From: Pseudorhodoferax sp032153935
GTDB taxonomy: Bacteria; Pseudomonadota; Gammaproteobacteria; Burkholderiales; Burkholderiaceae_C
Length of the DNA: 64,000 nucleotides
Reading direction: 5' to 3'
Assembly (NCBI RefSeq): GCF_964253035.1
Contig: NZ_CAXUQL020000001.1
Span: forward strand, 3,844,001-3,908,000
Part shown: positions 43,204-52,630 of the stretch, piece by piece
How the letters are laid out: each line of letters starts with the position of its first letter
Numbering within the stretch: position 1 is the stretch's first letter
Translations under genes and position numbers: made by a program
Notes under the pieces: generated by a model
Told to the model about the DNA's origin: nothing
The model's input: the letters and a program-made list of their open reading frames with translations, nothing else
The model's database searches: none

Positions 43204-45179
43204 GGTGTGTCTCCTGGCTTGCCCGCCTTCTTCGCCACGGGTTTCTTGGCCGGGGCCTTTCTGGCCGGTGCCTTCCTGACCGCGGTCTTGCGCGGCGCGG
43301 GGGCAGGTGCGGGTTCCGCGGCCGGTGCGGCCACGGGCGCATCGGCAGGCGCGTCGGCCGGCGGCTGCGCGGGCGCCGCAGCGCCGCCACCCGGCACGCG
43401 CGTGAGCCGCTGGCCGAGCTGGGCCAGCCGGGTGCTGTCGGCGCTCTGCGCCGCGGTGTCCAGCTTGCGCCATTGGTCGTTGCTGGCCAGGCTGGTCAGC
43501 GCGGTGCGCGTGACGGCCTCGCTGCCGGTGGCGCGCTCGAGCTTCTCCAGGCCGCTGCCGGTGCCGCCCTCGAGTTCGGCGCCCACGCGCAGCACGCGGG
43601 CCTGGTCGATCTGCGGCGCGCCCTCGACCTTGGCGTTCAGCGCGCCCAGCGCGGCGGCCGTCAGCGTGGGCGAGGCCGCCACGCGCGGCGTGGCCAGCAG
43701 CGACACCACGTTGGCGGCGGCGCGCGTGCTGGAGGCGGCCAGCACGCGGTCCAGCGCCGGCCTGAGGCCCAGCGCGTCCACGCGCGCCAGCACGCCGCGT
43801 TCGACCGGCACGTCGTCGCCGCCGGCCACGGCCACGGGCCGGCCGACCAGGTCGTCGCGGTAGGCCAGGTTGCGCCGGCGCACGAACCACAGGCCGGGCA
43901 GCTGGGCCAGGCGGGTCCATTCGGCGTCCGAGGGGTTGGCCACGTCCACCGGCACGAGCGGCTGCGGCAGGCGCAGCCGCGTGAGGATCTCCAGCGGCTT
44001 GCGCTGCGCGATCAGGTTGGGCGCGGCCGGGCGCAGCGCGCGCGTGACGGCCGTGAGCCGCGCACGCACGGCGCGGAACTCGGCGCGCGGCACGGGCGCG
44101 AGGATCAGCACGGCGGTCAGGTCCAGCGCCGCCTCGCTGGCCAGCAGGTCGATGGGCGGCAGGGCCAGCGCCTCCTCGACCAGGGCCGGCAGCTCGTCGT
44201 CCGGAATGATGGAGAAGTCCACGTCCACCTCGGACGGGAAGTAGCGCTGCGTGAAGTCGCGCGTGTCGATCACGCCGGGCGGCAGCGGCCCGGCCGGCGG
44301 CAGCGCCGGGAACTGCGTGGCCGCCGGAAAGCTGCGGCTGCCCAGCTGCGCGACCACGTCGGCCAGGTGGGTCTGGTATTGCAGCAGGTGGGCCAGGCGC
44401 AGGCCGCGCGGCACCAGGCCCAGGCCCGGCAGGTCGCCGCGGTCGGCGCCGAGTTCGCGCCGCACCAGGGCCTCGTCGATCCAGACCAGGCTGTTGGACT
44501 GCAGCGCCAGCATGGCCACGGGCAGCACGTTGGCCGACCAGCCCGGCGCGGTGGGCTGCGTGAAGATGCGCCGCGCGGCCGTGCCGCGGCGTGCATCCAG
44601 CGCATCGGCCGCGCCGTCGTCCTGCCAGGGGACCAGCACCACGGCCGTGCCCTCGACCACGTCGCCATCCTCCACGGTGCGCGCGCCGGTCAGCGTGGTC
44701 GGGTAGGCACCGATGGGGTTGGCCGTGAACTCCACCGGGCGCAGGCCCAGCACGAACAGGCCGGTGCGGCTGCGCAGCGGCGCGGCCGGCAGCCGCGACA
44801 GGCCGAAGCGCGCCGACAGCTGCTCCGCCAGCGGGATGTCGGCCAGGTTCAGGTCCAGCGTGCGCGGCAGCAGCACCAGCTCGCCCGCTCCGGTGATGCC
44901 GTCGCCGGCCGCGATCGTGACGCTCTGCTGCGTGGCGCCGCGCGCCACCTCCAGCCCGTGGGACACACCGCTGCCGGCCGCGCGGCCCAGGTCGGCTTCG
45001 CGGGTGAGGAAGTACTGCTGGTCGCGCACCAGGTCGCGCGCCGCGAGGAAGCGGCCGTCGAAGTAGCGCGGGCGCTCGCGCCGCGTGTCTTCCACGAGCA
45101 CGCCGCGCTGGCGCAGCGCGGGCGCCTCGGCCGGATCGATGCGTTCGCGGGCGGCGCCCTGGGTCAGGTTGATGGCCAT
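43200..45179 (-). CDS. eCIS-locus protein with TssK-like N-terminal module and histone-like Lys/Ala tail
   Basis: A 659-residue protein. Residues 38-120 carry the shared module (YFDGRFLAARDLVRDQQYF, GVSHGLEVARG, then VTIAAGDGITGAGE and LVLLPRTLDLNLADI). The middle has many short strands and helices without a recognised family. The last 60 residues are Pro/Ala-rich, then carry Lys-rich APARKAPAKKPVAKK repeats like histone H1 or AlgP tails. GGAGGAG lies just before the start, and the stop overlaps the giant gene. A structural or binding role in the particle is inferred from context only. Confidence 0.7.
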   Translation of the reverse strand: MAINLTQGAARERIDPAEAPALRQRGVLVEDTRRERPRYFDGRFLAARDLVRDQQYFLTREADLGRAAGSGVSHGLEVARGATQQSVTIAAGDGITGAGELVLLPRTLDLNLADIPLAEQLSARFGLSRLPAAPLRSRTGLFVLGLRPVEFTANPIGAYPTTLTGARTVEDGDVVEGTAVVLVPWQDDGAADALDARRGTAARRIFTQPTAPGWSANVLPVAMLALQSNSLVWIDEALVRRELGADRGDLPGLGLVPRGLRLAHLLQYQTHLADVVAQLGSRSFPAATQFPALPPAGPLPPGVIDTRDFTQRYFPSEVDVDFSIIPDDELPALVEEALALPPIDLLASEAALDLTAVLILAPVPRAEFRAVRARLTAVTRALRPAAPNLIAQRKPLEILTRLRLPQPLVPVDVANPSDAEWTRLAQLPGLWFVRRRNLAYRDDLVGRPVAVAGGDDVPVERGVLARVDALGLRPALDRVLAASSTRAAANVVSLLATPRVAASPTLTAAALGALNAKVEGAPQIDQARVLRVGAELEGGTGSGLEKLERATGSEAVTRTALTSLASNDQWRKLDTAAQSADSTRLAQLGQRLTRVPGGGAAAPAQPPADAPADAPVAAPAAEPAPAPAPRKTAVRKAPARKAPAKKPVAKKAGKPGDTP

Positions 45180-45194
45180 GGCGGGCTCCTCCGG

Positions 45195-46121
45195 TTATGA
45201 ACCTGCGAACTGCGCGAACAGCGCAGAGGGGGGCAGGAAACGGCGGCCCCAGTTGTCCACCAGGGGCGTGTCGGCGGTGCGGGCCGGCGGCGTGGCGCCG
45301 TCCACGGGCAGCAGCACGCGGGCCAGGAACACGGCGCTGTGGTCGGCCAGTGCGGCGGGATGCTCGGGGGCCGGTTCCAGGCCGCCGTCCTCGCCCTCGC
45401 CACCGGCATGGCCGCTGGCGGACCAGCCCAGCAGCACCGCGTCCTGCAGCGCGTCGCGGCGCGCCTCGCGCGTGGCGGTGGCGTCGCCCAGGGCCGGGCC
45501 GCCGGGCGGCAGCGGCAGGCCGTCGTAGCCGGTGTCCAGGCCGGGGCGGGCGATCAGCTGCAGCTCGTAGGCATCGCGCAGCCGCGCGACCGAGACGGCG
45601 TTCAGCGCGTCGAACGGCCCCTGGGCGAAGCTGGGCGTGAGCCCGCGCGGGCAGGCCACGAAGCGCAGGAACACGTCGGCCACCAGCGCGCGTGCGGGCA
45701 GCGCGGTGCCGGACGCGGTGAAGCGCGGCGAGACGAAGCCGCTCACGTCGTCGTAGCTGGCCTGCAGCGGCACGCTGCCGCCGTTGTCCAGGGTGGGGGC
45801 CAGCGCCTCGAACCAGCGCGGCAGCCGCAGGCAGGCGGGGCGCGGCAGCTCGATGAGCCGGCCGAGCCGGTCCACCGCGAGGCCGGGCTGCACGCGGATC
45901 TCCTCGACCTGGGTGGCGCTGCCGGGCACGTGCTCCACGCGCAGCCCGGCCAGCGTGCCGGGGCCGGCCAGGAAGGCCAGGGCGCGCGCCAGCCGGCCGC
46001 GGTGGTAGGTCTGCTCGTCGCTGAAGTCCTGCGCGTCCAGCAGCATGCCGGTGGCGTAGGCCAGCCGGTCGGCGTTCGGCCGGGCCAGCAGCGGATCGGT
46101 GTCCGGGGCCAGGGTGCTCAT
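45195..46121 (-). CDS. eCIS-locus protein with TssK-like N-terminal module
   Basis: A 308-residue protein, the smallest of three consecutive proteins sharing the N-terminal module. Here it reads YATGMLLDAQDFSDEQTYHRGRLARAL, then GTLAGLRVEHV, then IRVQPGLAVDRLGRLIELP (residues 22-105). The pattern (site-of-entry D/Q helix, G-x-L-x-G-L-x-V strand, then PGLAVD-x-x-G-R-x-I-x-LP) is clear in all three. The rest has alternating strands with no known family. The start overlaps the preceding gene by ATGA. Function is unknown; a baseplate-associated adaptor is inferred. Confidence 0.72.
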   Translation of the reverse strand: MSTLAPDTDPLLARPNADRLAYATGMLLDAQDFSDEQTYHRGRLARALAFLAGPGTLAGLRVEHVPGSATQVEEIRVQPGLAVDRLGRLIELPRPACLRLPRWFEALAPTLDNGGSVPLQASYDDVSGFVSPRFTASGTALPARALVADVFLRFVACPRGLTPSFAQGPFDALNAVSVARLRDAYELQLIARPGLDTGYDGLPLPPGGPALGDATATREARRDALQDAVLLGWSASGHAGGEGEDGGLEPAPEHPAALADHSAVFLARVLLPVDGATPPARTADTPLVDNWGRRFLPPSALFAQFAGS

Positions 46122-46519
46122 CGCGGTCTCCTCGGTTTGGGGCTCCGCACGGGACGCACGGGCGTGACGACCGGACGCACCGGGGCCACGACGGGGGGAT
46201 TGACGGGGGTGACGACCGGCGTCACGACCGGTGTGACCACGGGCCTGACCGGGTCGACCGGCACCGGGATCGGGATCGGCCGGTCGGGCGTGACCGGCGT
46301 GGGGATGGGCCGGACCGGATCGACCGGTATCGGGACCGGCCGGTCGGGGACCACCAGGCGCTGGATCTGCACCACCACTTCGTCGGCCACCCGGCTGCGC
46401 AGGCCGGCACTGTCCAGCACCACGAGGCTGAAGCGGTGGCTGCCAACGGCCAGCCCGGCATCGACGGTGACGCCCGGCGTGTCCGTGGTGATGGCCTGGC
46501 CGATGGCGAACTGGGCCAT
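46118..46519 (-). CDS. Small PKD-like N-terminal domain with Pro/Val repeat tail
   Basis: A 133-residue protein. Residues 1-55 (FAIGQAITTDTPGVTVDAG, then HRFSLVVLDSAGLRSRVADE) align with the start of the next upstream protein. The remainder is low-complexity: VPIPVDPVRPIPTPV and VTPVVTPV repeats ending in basic RSPKPRRPR. The repeats are also visible in the DNA as degenerate GACCGG/GTGAC-type units. A short linker, tip or connector is suggested by the rigid Pro-rich tail; there is no direct evidence for function. Confidence 0.7.
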   Translation of the reverse strand: MAQFAIGQAITTDTPGVTVDAGLAVGSHRFSLVVLDSAGLRSRVADEVVVQIQRLVVPDRPVPIPVDPVRPIPTPVTPDRPIPIPVPVDPVRPVVTPVVTPVVTPVNPPVVAPVRPVVTPVRPVRSPKPRRPR

Positions 46520-46560
46520 GGTTCAGTTCCTGCGGGGACGGTGCCTGGAGCGCGGCGGGC

Positions 46561-46875
46561 TCAGGTCACGGGGCCCATGTAGGTCCACACGTAGCGCACG
46601 ATGCGGCCGCCGCCCGCGTCGAACGAGGCCGAGCCGTCCAGCTCGAAGCTGCGGCCGAAGGGGGCCAGGCGCGGCCCTCGGATCACGGCCGTGGGCGCAT
46701 CCTGGTCGGCGATGATGATGACGACCTGGTCGGCCTGCGAGGCGTTGCCCGCATCGTCGACGACGACCAGCCGGAAGGTCTGGCGCCCGATCGGCATGGG
46801 GTTGTTGGGGCCGACGGTGACCTCGATGGTCGGCGTTTCGGTGGCGATCTCGACGCCGGGGGTGAATTCAGCCAT
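46561..46875 (-). CDS. Small PKD-like domain protein
   Basis: A 104-residue protein. Start 46875 follows AAGGAG at good spacing, 37 bp after the end of the wedge gene. The sequence (FTPGVEIATETPTIEVTVG, then GRQTFRLVVVDDAGNAS) shares its N-terminus with the 133-residue neighbour. The C-terminal half (APTAVIRGPRLAPFGRSFEL, then DGSASFDAGGGRIVRYVW) is a PKD-type immunoglobulin fold motif. Similar PKD sequence ends the preceding wedge protein. These small Ig-like proteins may decorate or extend the baseplate; this is inference. Confidence 0.78.
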   Translation of the reverse strand: MAEFTPGVEIATETPTIEVTVGPNNPMPIGRQTFRLVVVDDAGNASQADQVVIIIADQDAPTAVIRGPRLAPFGRSFELDGSASFDAGGGRIVRYVWTYMGPVT

Positions 46876-46912
46876 GGTGATCTCCTTGGGGTTGCGGGTT
46901 CGGGAATCGGCT

Positions 46913-49635
46913 TCAGGAATCGGCGGCTGGCAGCCAGCGCCAGCGGTACGCGGCGAGCGTGCGGCCCGGCGCGGCGCGCGAGCCGCTGGCGTCCAGCACG
47001 AAGCTGGCGCCGGGCAGCACGCGCTGGTCGGCGCCGGCATCGGCCTGCGGCGCCAGCGTGGCCGGCGCGCCGGCAGCCGCGGGTCCAGCACGGCGGCGCT
47101 GATGAGGAAGTCGCCCAGGCCCAGGCCGCTCGCCTGCACCTGCACCGGGCGCGGCAGCCGCGGCGGGCCGAGGTAGGTGTCCACGCCGACCAGGCTGGCG
47201 ATGCCGACCAGGAGCGGCCAGCTGGCCTGGGCCACGCGCAGCTCCACATGGGCCGGCGCCTCCCGCTGCGCGATGCGGCGGATGAGGCCCAGGTCCTGCG
47301 GTTCCACGGCCTGGTGCACGAGCACGGTGGCGCGGTGCGCGAGTTCGGCATCGAAGGCCAGTGCGGCCTGCTCGCCGGCCGCGCCGAGCTGGCCGGCGTT
47401 GAACAGCGCGGCCAGTTCGGCGCGCGCCTGCTCGCCGACGAACAGCGTGTCGCCCACCACCGAGTTGCCGCTGACCTGCAGGCCGGGCAGCAGCGGATCG
47501 CGCTCGTCGGCCAGGTCCACGCCCAGCAGCGTGGCCAGGATGCGGCGCAGCCGGAAGTCCTCCACCACCAGCACCTCGCCGCCGCGCACGGCGCCGCCGG
47601 TGGCGATGTCCAGCGCCAGCTGCAGGCCGCGCCGCGTGCCGTGCCAGCGCGCCAGGTCGGGCGCACCGCGCAGCCACTCGCGCCGGCGCGCGGCCGGCAA
47701 CGCGGGGTCGAAGGCCACGCCGATCCAGCCGGCCAGCCAGTCGAGGCGGCCGTCGTCGGCCAGGGCCGGGTCGCTGAGCAGGTGGGCGTGGGCCACGCGG
47801 TCTTCCAGCCGCGTCAGCACGCCTTCGAAATTGGCCAACAGGCGGGCGTTGAAGTCGGCCGGCGTGGCGCGAGGGCGGTAGATGGCGATGAAGCCGTCCT
47901 CGCGGCGCAACCGCCAGGCGCTCGCACCGTCCTGCAGCAGCCAGGCCTGGCCAGCGCGCTCGACCGCGATGCTGGCGGCCGCGCCCAGCGTGACCTGCTC
48001 GAGCAGCAGCCGCGCGCGCAGCGCGACGTCGCCCGCGTCGGCCGCGTCGAGCGCGCCGCCGAACGCAGGGTCGATGGTCGCCAGCCGCTCGCCGGGCGCG
48101 CTGGCGGCGCTGCCGAACTGCGATTCGCGGTACAGCCGCGGCAGGTAGTGGTCCACGTAGGAGAAGCGGTTGCCCCAGACGCGCAGCGCGGCGATCTCGG
48201 GCGTGGCATGGCCATCGCCCTGCAGCGCCAGCCGCAGCCACAGGTAGCGGCCCGCGAGATGGCGCACGCGCTGGCGGCTGTTCTGCACGAGCACCGAGAA
48301 CAGGCCGGCGCGGCCCGGTTCCTTGGCGCCGCCCAGCAGGCCGGGGTGGTGCGGCAGTTCGCTGGGCACGGGCTCCCAGACGGCCTGGGGCAGTTGCGGT
48401 TCGGCCAGCGCGGTGCTGCCGAACAGGTGGGCGTGCCAGGCCAGCCGGTCGTCGTCGGCCGGCGGTGCGGGCTCGTTGGTGGAGGCCAGCCAGGCGACGA
48501 AGCCGGTGTGAGGCGGCAGCTGGGCCTCGGCGAACAGGCGGTGCCAGACGGTGGTGGTGTCGCCGCTGTCGATGAGCCGTGCCACCAGGCCGGTGGCGCT
48601 GTCGACGTAGTTGCGCGCCTCGCCCTGCGCGGCGAAGCGGTGCAGCGACAGCGCATGCAGCGGCTCGGCGCCGGCCGTGCCGACGGGGTAGCAGGGCGGC
48701 TGCACGGGGCCGTTGCAGAACGGGGCTTCGAGGGCGTCGGGCGCGAGCGGGTAGACCTCGCCGAGCGGCGCGAGCGGGCCGGGCGTGGCGCCGAGCTGCC
48801 AGGCCGGTGCATCGCGACGGCCCGGCACGCGCAGGGCCACGCGGTCGGGCGCCAGCCAGGCCAGCGCATGGGCGTAGGCCGCGCCCTGCGGCGCGTCGGG
48901 CAGGTCCCAGTGCTGGGCGTCGGCGCGCCAGCGGCGCAGGCGTGGCGCACCGTCGGTGGCCCAGCTCAGCAGCGCGAGCGCGCCGTCCGGGCCGCTGGCC
49001 AGCGCCACGGCGTTCTCGCTGCCGTCGCCAGGCGGGCCGGCCAGCAGGCGGATCTGCGGCGCACAGGCGTTCTCGGGGCTGGGGCGGAACACGCGCGGGT
49101 CGTAGTCGTCGGGCTGGGGTGTCTCGGTGCGGCGCGGCCGGCCCGTCAGCCGCGCGAGCCGGCCGGTGCCGCGTTCCATGAACCACACGCCGCCGTCGGC
49201 CGCCGGGGCGGCGCGCCAGGGTGCGAAGCCGGGCAGGGCCACGCGCACGTCGGCCCAGCGGCCGCGCAGGTCGTGCAGCAGGACGGCGCCGGGCAGCAGG
49301 ATGTAGAGCACGCCGTCGGCGCCGTTGCACAGGTCCGTGGGCGTGGCGTCCAGCGCGATGAGGACGGCCTCGTCGGGCAGCACGCTGCGCACCAGGATGG
49401 CGCCGCTGTCGGCGTCCCAGCGGGCCACGCATTCGAGCGTGTCGACGGCGCGGGGGATGCGTTCGAGCGCCTCCTGCGCGGCGGTGAAGGCGGCGGCGGG
49501 GGCCAGCGCGGGCGTGAGCGTGCGTTCGGAGGCCAGGCGCAGGCGGCGGCAGTCGGTGTCCCAGGCGGTGTGGGCGTGCGACGGGAAGTGAGAGGCTTCC
49601 CCGAGCAGCCAGAAGCGTTGGCCGTTGGCGTCCAT
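46913..49635 (-). CDS. Phage tail protein I-like baseplate wedge protein (Afp12-like), frameshifted near the 3' end
   Basis: About 907 residues. The first 500 residues contain propeller-like strands (DGVLYILLPGAVLLHDLRG, GPDGALALLSWATDG). Residues about 530-760 match the phage-tail-protein I/P2-I type domain: NRFSYVDHYLPRLYRESQ, RLDWLAGWIGVAFDP and WHGTRRGLQLALDIATGG. Near 47,081-47,083 the frame must shift by -1 at a CCC run on the coding strand. Before it the frame reads SAAVLDP. After the shift it continues as PAAAGAPATLAPQADAGADQ, then VLPGASFVLDASGSR, a PKD-like end, and stops at 46913. Loss of one C (true mutation or sequencing error) explains it. Start 49635 has GGAG upstream. Confidence 0.82.
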
Positions 49636-49660
49636 GTCAGTGCTCCAACGCAGAGACCGA

Positions 49661-50326
49661 GGCCGAGCGCAGCGATGGCCCGGATGTGACCCCGCTCCCG
49701 GGGCCCCTGTGCCCACGCCGAGGAGCGCAGTGGCCTGGGCGGCGCAAGGGCACCTTGCGCTTCGTGAACTGACTCATTGCACTTGTTCGAGCTGAGTGAA
49801 CGCAGTGAACGGTGCGAGTTGTGCAATGCGCCCAGGCCGCGAGCACCGCAGGTTGCCCGGAGCGCAGCGGAGGGTCGTGGGCACCGGGGTCGCCCTTTCT
49901 TTGGTTACTTTCTTTCGGCGAAACGAAAGAAAGTGACTGCCCTGCCGGGGGCATATCCCGGCCTCTGGTGCCAGCAAAAAACACTACGTCTGATCGACGT
50001 GAGGAGGCGGGGATTTCGCCCCCGCACGACGACTGACTTTTCTTGTCTCGCCAAGAAAAGTAAGCAAAAGAAGGCGACCCCGGTGCCCCTGTCCCTGCGC
50101 TTCGCTCCGGGCAACCTGCGGTGCTCACGCCATGGGCTGCATTGCGCAACTCGCACCGTTCACTGCGTTCACTCAGCTCGAACAAGCGCAATGAGTCAGT
50201 TATTGAAGCGCAAGGTGCCCTTGCGCAGCCCATGGCGCTGCGCTCCTCGGCAGTGGCACAGGGGGAAGTCCCACACGGGCCATCGCTGCGCTCGGCCTGG
50301 GGCCCGGGCCATCGCTGCGCTCGGCC
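49661..50326. repeat. Palindromic repeat element, copy 2 (666 bp)
   Basis: Same orientation and length as copy 1, between the baseplate J gene (stop 50359) and the wedge gene (start 49635). The 21-bp end starting GGCCGAGCGCAGCGATGG is the perfect reverse complement of both right-end copies (50306-50326 and one about 30 bp inside). The left hairpin (49907-49934) has stem ACTTTCTTTCG/CGAAAGAAAGT. No protein-coding sequence is supported. Confidence 0.93.
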
Positions 50327-50358
50327 TCGGCTTTGGAGGGCGTGGCCACTTTGTTCCA

Positions 50359-52626
50359 TCAGCACAGCTCCAGCACGACTGGCACCGCCACGGCGCTCGC
50401 ATCGGCGAAGGGATTGGGCAGGGCGCCCAGGTCGGTCGGCGCGCTGGCGCCCTCGACGGCGATGACCGACAGCAGCTCGGGCAGCTGCCAGGGCGAGAGC
50501 ACGAGCTGCTGGGCACCATCGGCCGCAATGGCCGGCAGCACCTGCCAGTCGTTGCCCTGGCGCTGGAACAGGCGCAGGCCGCGCAGCTCCTCGACGCCGG
50601 GCACGCGCGAGACCTCGACCTCGAGCTCGCGCGAGCGCACGGCGCGGCCCAGCGGCCAGCCACTGCCGTCCAGGCCGCCGGGGGAAAGCGGCCACAGCAG
50701 CCGGCGCAGCGCCTCGCGCACGTTGAGCAGCACCTGGTCGCGCGCATGGCCGTCGCGCACCAGCACGGCGACCGACAGGCCCAGCGCCACGTAGTCGCAG
50801 CCGATCACATAGAGCTCGGTGGCCAGCGGCGTGCGCACCGAGAGGTGGGCGTGCAGGCGCTCGATGAAGGGGCGGTCGGGCCGCGGGTTGGGGGCCGGTG
50901 CCAGCGGCGCGGCCGGCAGCGCGAGCACGCTGACCACGCCGGGCACGTTGAAGCGGCGGTCGCGCGGCTTGAAGCGCGGCAGCACCTCGATGCGGCCCAC
51001 GTCGATCGACGAGGCCTCCAGCGCCAGGCTGCGGTAGTCGTCCTCGGTCACGGCCCTGTCGCGGTGGCGCAGGCGGGCCGGGATGCGGCGCTCGGCCACG
51101 GCCAGGGTCTCGGCGTCCTCGCCGCCGGCCAGCGGCAGCGGCTGCAGCACGCGGATCGGCGGGGCGGTCTGGCCGGACAGCAGGGTGCCGGTCAGTTCGG
51201 CCAGCGCCAGTGGCGGCAGGTTGCCGGCGCGGCCACCGCCGAAGCGGCCCAGCGCGAGACGCACGCGCATGCCGGCCTCGGGCACCTTGCCGCGCAGGCC
51301 GTCGCCCAGGCGCAGCATGCCGGCCTCGGCGTCGAGCTCGTAGGCGGTGGCATCGCGCGCGACCTGCGGGTCGGCATGGATGGCGGCCAGGTCGTCCACG
51401 CGGGTCCAGGGCTGGTAGCCGCGGCCCGGCGCCTCGACCTCGATCTGCACGCTGGCCGCGTCGACCGAGCCCAGCGGCAAGGCGAACTGCTGGTCGGCCG
51501 CGCCATTGGAGGCGCCCAGCACGCGGCCTGCCAGCGTGTTGCGCTGGTCGATCTCGACCGCGTTGACGCCGATCCAGGCCAGCGGCAGCTGCTGCACCTG
51601 CTGGCCGGGCTGGGGCCGCAGGCGCAGCCAGGCGACCAGGCGCGCGGCGCGGGCCGGGTCGTCGAGCCGCGGCGGCGCGTCGCCCACGCCGGCATGCGGG
51701 TTCTCGCCCACGTCGTTGGAGGGCGCCCAGATCGCGCGCTCGTCGGGCAGCTGCAGGCGCAGCGTGCCGGCGCGGGCCAGGCCGCCGCTGGTGTCGGTGC
51801 CGCCCTGTACGGGCAGCACGGTGTAGCTGGTGTCCAGCGCGGTGGCGCCGCGCGTGGTCATCTCCCACAGCACCGGCACCGGCGTGGCGGCGGTGACCTC
51901 GTCGAAAGGGCCGGCCGGACGCACGGCGGGCACCACGCCGACCGAGAGCAGCGGCGGCAGCGCGGCATCGCCGCCGCCCAAGGCGTTGCGCACTGCCGTG
52001 TTGACCTCGCCCTGTTGCGCGGGCTGGCGCGCGGGCGGGGCCAGCAGCGCGATCCACAGCGCACGGTCCACGCTCTGCGCGAACACGTCCACGCCCTCGG
52101 GCGCGGCGCGGCCCTGGGCGAACACGGGCGTGGTCTGGTAGGCCTTGAGCGCGCCGCTGATGCGGTGGATGCGCGCCAGGCCCTGCAGCAGGTCGCTGCG
52201 CTGAGCCAGCTGTGCGGGCGGCAGCGCGCGCTTGATGTAGGCCTCGCCCGTGATCGGCAGCACCGTGGTCTCGGCCAGGGTCTCGAAGGGCACGGCGGCC
52301 TTGAGCAGGGCACGCGGCTGCAGCGTGTGGGCCGCCAGCTCGGTGTCGCGCGCGAAGGCCAGGCCGACGATGCCGCGCGCCGGCAGCGCGGGCGCAAGGC
52401 CCATGCCCAGCAGCTTGAGGAACACCAGGCGCTGGCGCTCGGGCACCAGGTTGGCGCGGTACAGCAGCGTGTCGCCGAGCCAGGCGAACAGCTCGATCAG
52501 CGTGCGGCCGGGGTCGCCCTGGCGCGGGTGGGTCCATTCCGGCGTGTGGGCCGGGATGCGCGCGATCAGTTCCTCGACGAGGTCGTCGAAGCGGCGGTCG
52601 TCCAGCGAGGGAGGCAGGAGCGGCAT
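50359..52626 (-). CDS. Putative baseplate assembly protein J-like (Afp11-like)
   Basis: A 755-residue baseplate protein. It opens PSLDDRRFDDLVEELIARIP, then TPEWTHPRQGDPGRTLIELFAWLGDTLLYRANL. This is the exact layout of the TIGR02243-type eCIS baseplate J protein. Later blocks (LRHRDRAVTEDDYRSLALEAS near residue 490 and LSVRTPLATELYVIGCDYVAL near 590) match its gpJ-like core. It forms the baseplate wedge that contacts the hub and sheath. It is translated 4 bp after gp25 and ends 33 bp before a palindromic element. Confidence 0.94.
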   Translation of the reverse strand: MPLLPPSLDDRRFDDLVEELIARIPAHTPEWTHPRQGDPGRTLIELFAWLGDTLLYRANLVPERQRLVFLKLLGMGLAPALPARGIVGLAFARDTELAAHTLQPRALLKAAVPFETLAETTVLPITGEAYIKRALPPAQLAQRSDLLQGLARIHRISGALKAYQTTPVFAQGRAAPEGVDVFAQSVDRALWIALLAPPARQPAQQGEVNTAVRNALGGGDAALPPLLSVGVVPAVRPAGPFDEVTAATPVPVLWEMTTRGATALDTSYTVLPVQGGTDTSGGLARAGTLRLQLPDERAIWAPSNDVGENPHAGVGDAPPRLDDPARAARLVAWLRLRPQPGQQVQQLPLAWIGVNAVEIDQRNTLAGRVLGASNGAADQQFALPLGSVDAASVQIEVEAPGRGYQPWTRVDDLAAIHADPQVARDATAYELDAEAGMLRLGDGLRGKVPEAGMRVRLALGRFGGGRAGNLPPLALAELTGTLLSGQTAPPIRVLQPLPLAGGEDAETLAVAERRIPARLRHRDRAVTEDDYRSLALEASSIDVGRIEVLPRFKPRDRRFNVPGVVSVLALPAAPLAPAPNPRPDRPFIERLHAHLSVRTPLATELYVIGCDYVALGLSVAVLVRDGHARDQVLLNVREALRRLLWPLSPGGLDGSGWPLGRAVRSRELEVEVSRVPGVEELRGLRLFQRQGNDWQVLPAIAADGAQQLVLSPWQLPELLSVIAVEGASAPTDLGALPNPFADASAVAVPVVLELC

Positions 52627-52630
52627 GGCG

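Noticed and set aside
37771..43863. 2,030-codon plus-strand open frame across the giant-protein gene
   Set aside because: It has the codon and amino-acid pattern of an antisense frame (His/Gln/Arg/Gly-rich) and no recognisable domain, while the minus strand has coupled genes with clear motifs.
46913..47110. Programmed -1 frameshift in the wedge gene
   Set aside because: No clear slippery heptamer or downstream stem is evident beyond generic GC-rich pairing; a single-base loss is simpler. Kept only as a low-probability alternative.
47248..49689. Plus-strand open frame opposite the wedge protein gene
   Set aside because: No domain is recognisable, and the minus frame matches tail-protein-I motifs.
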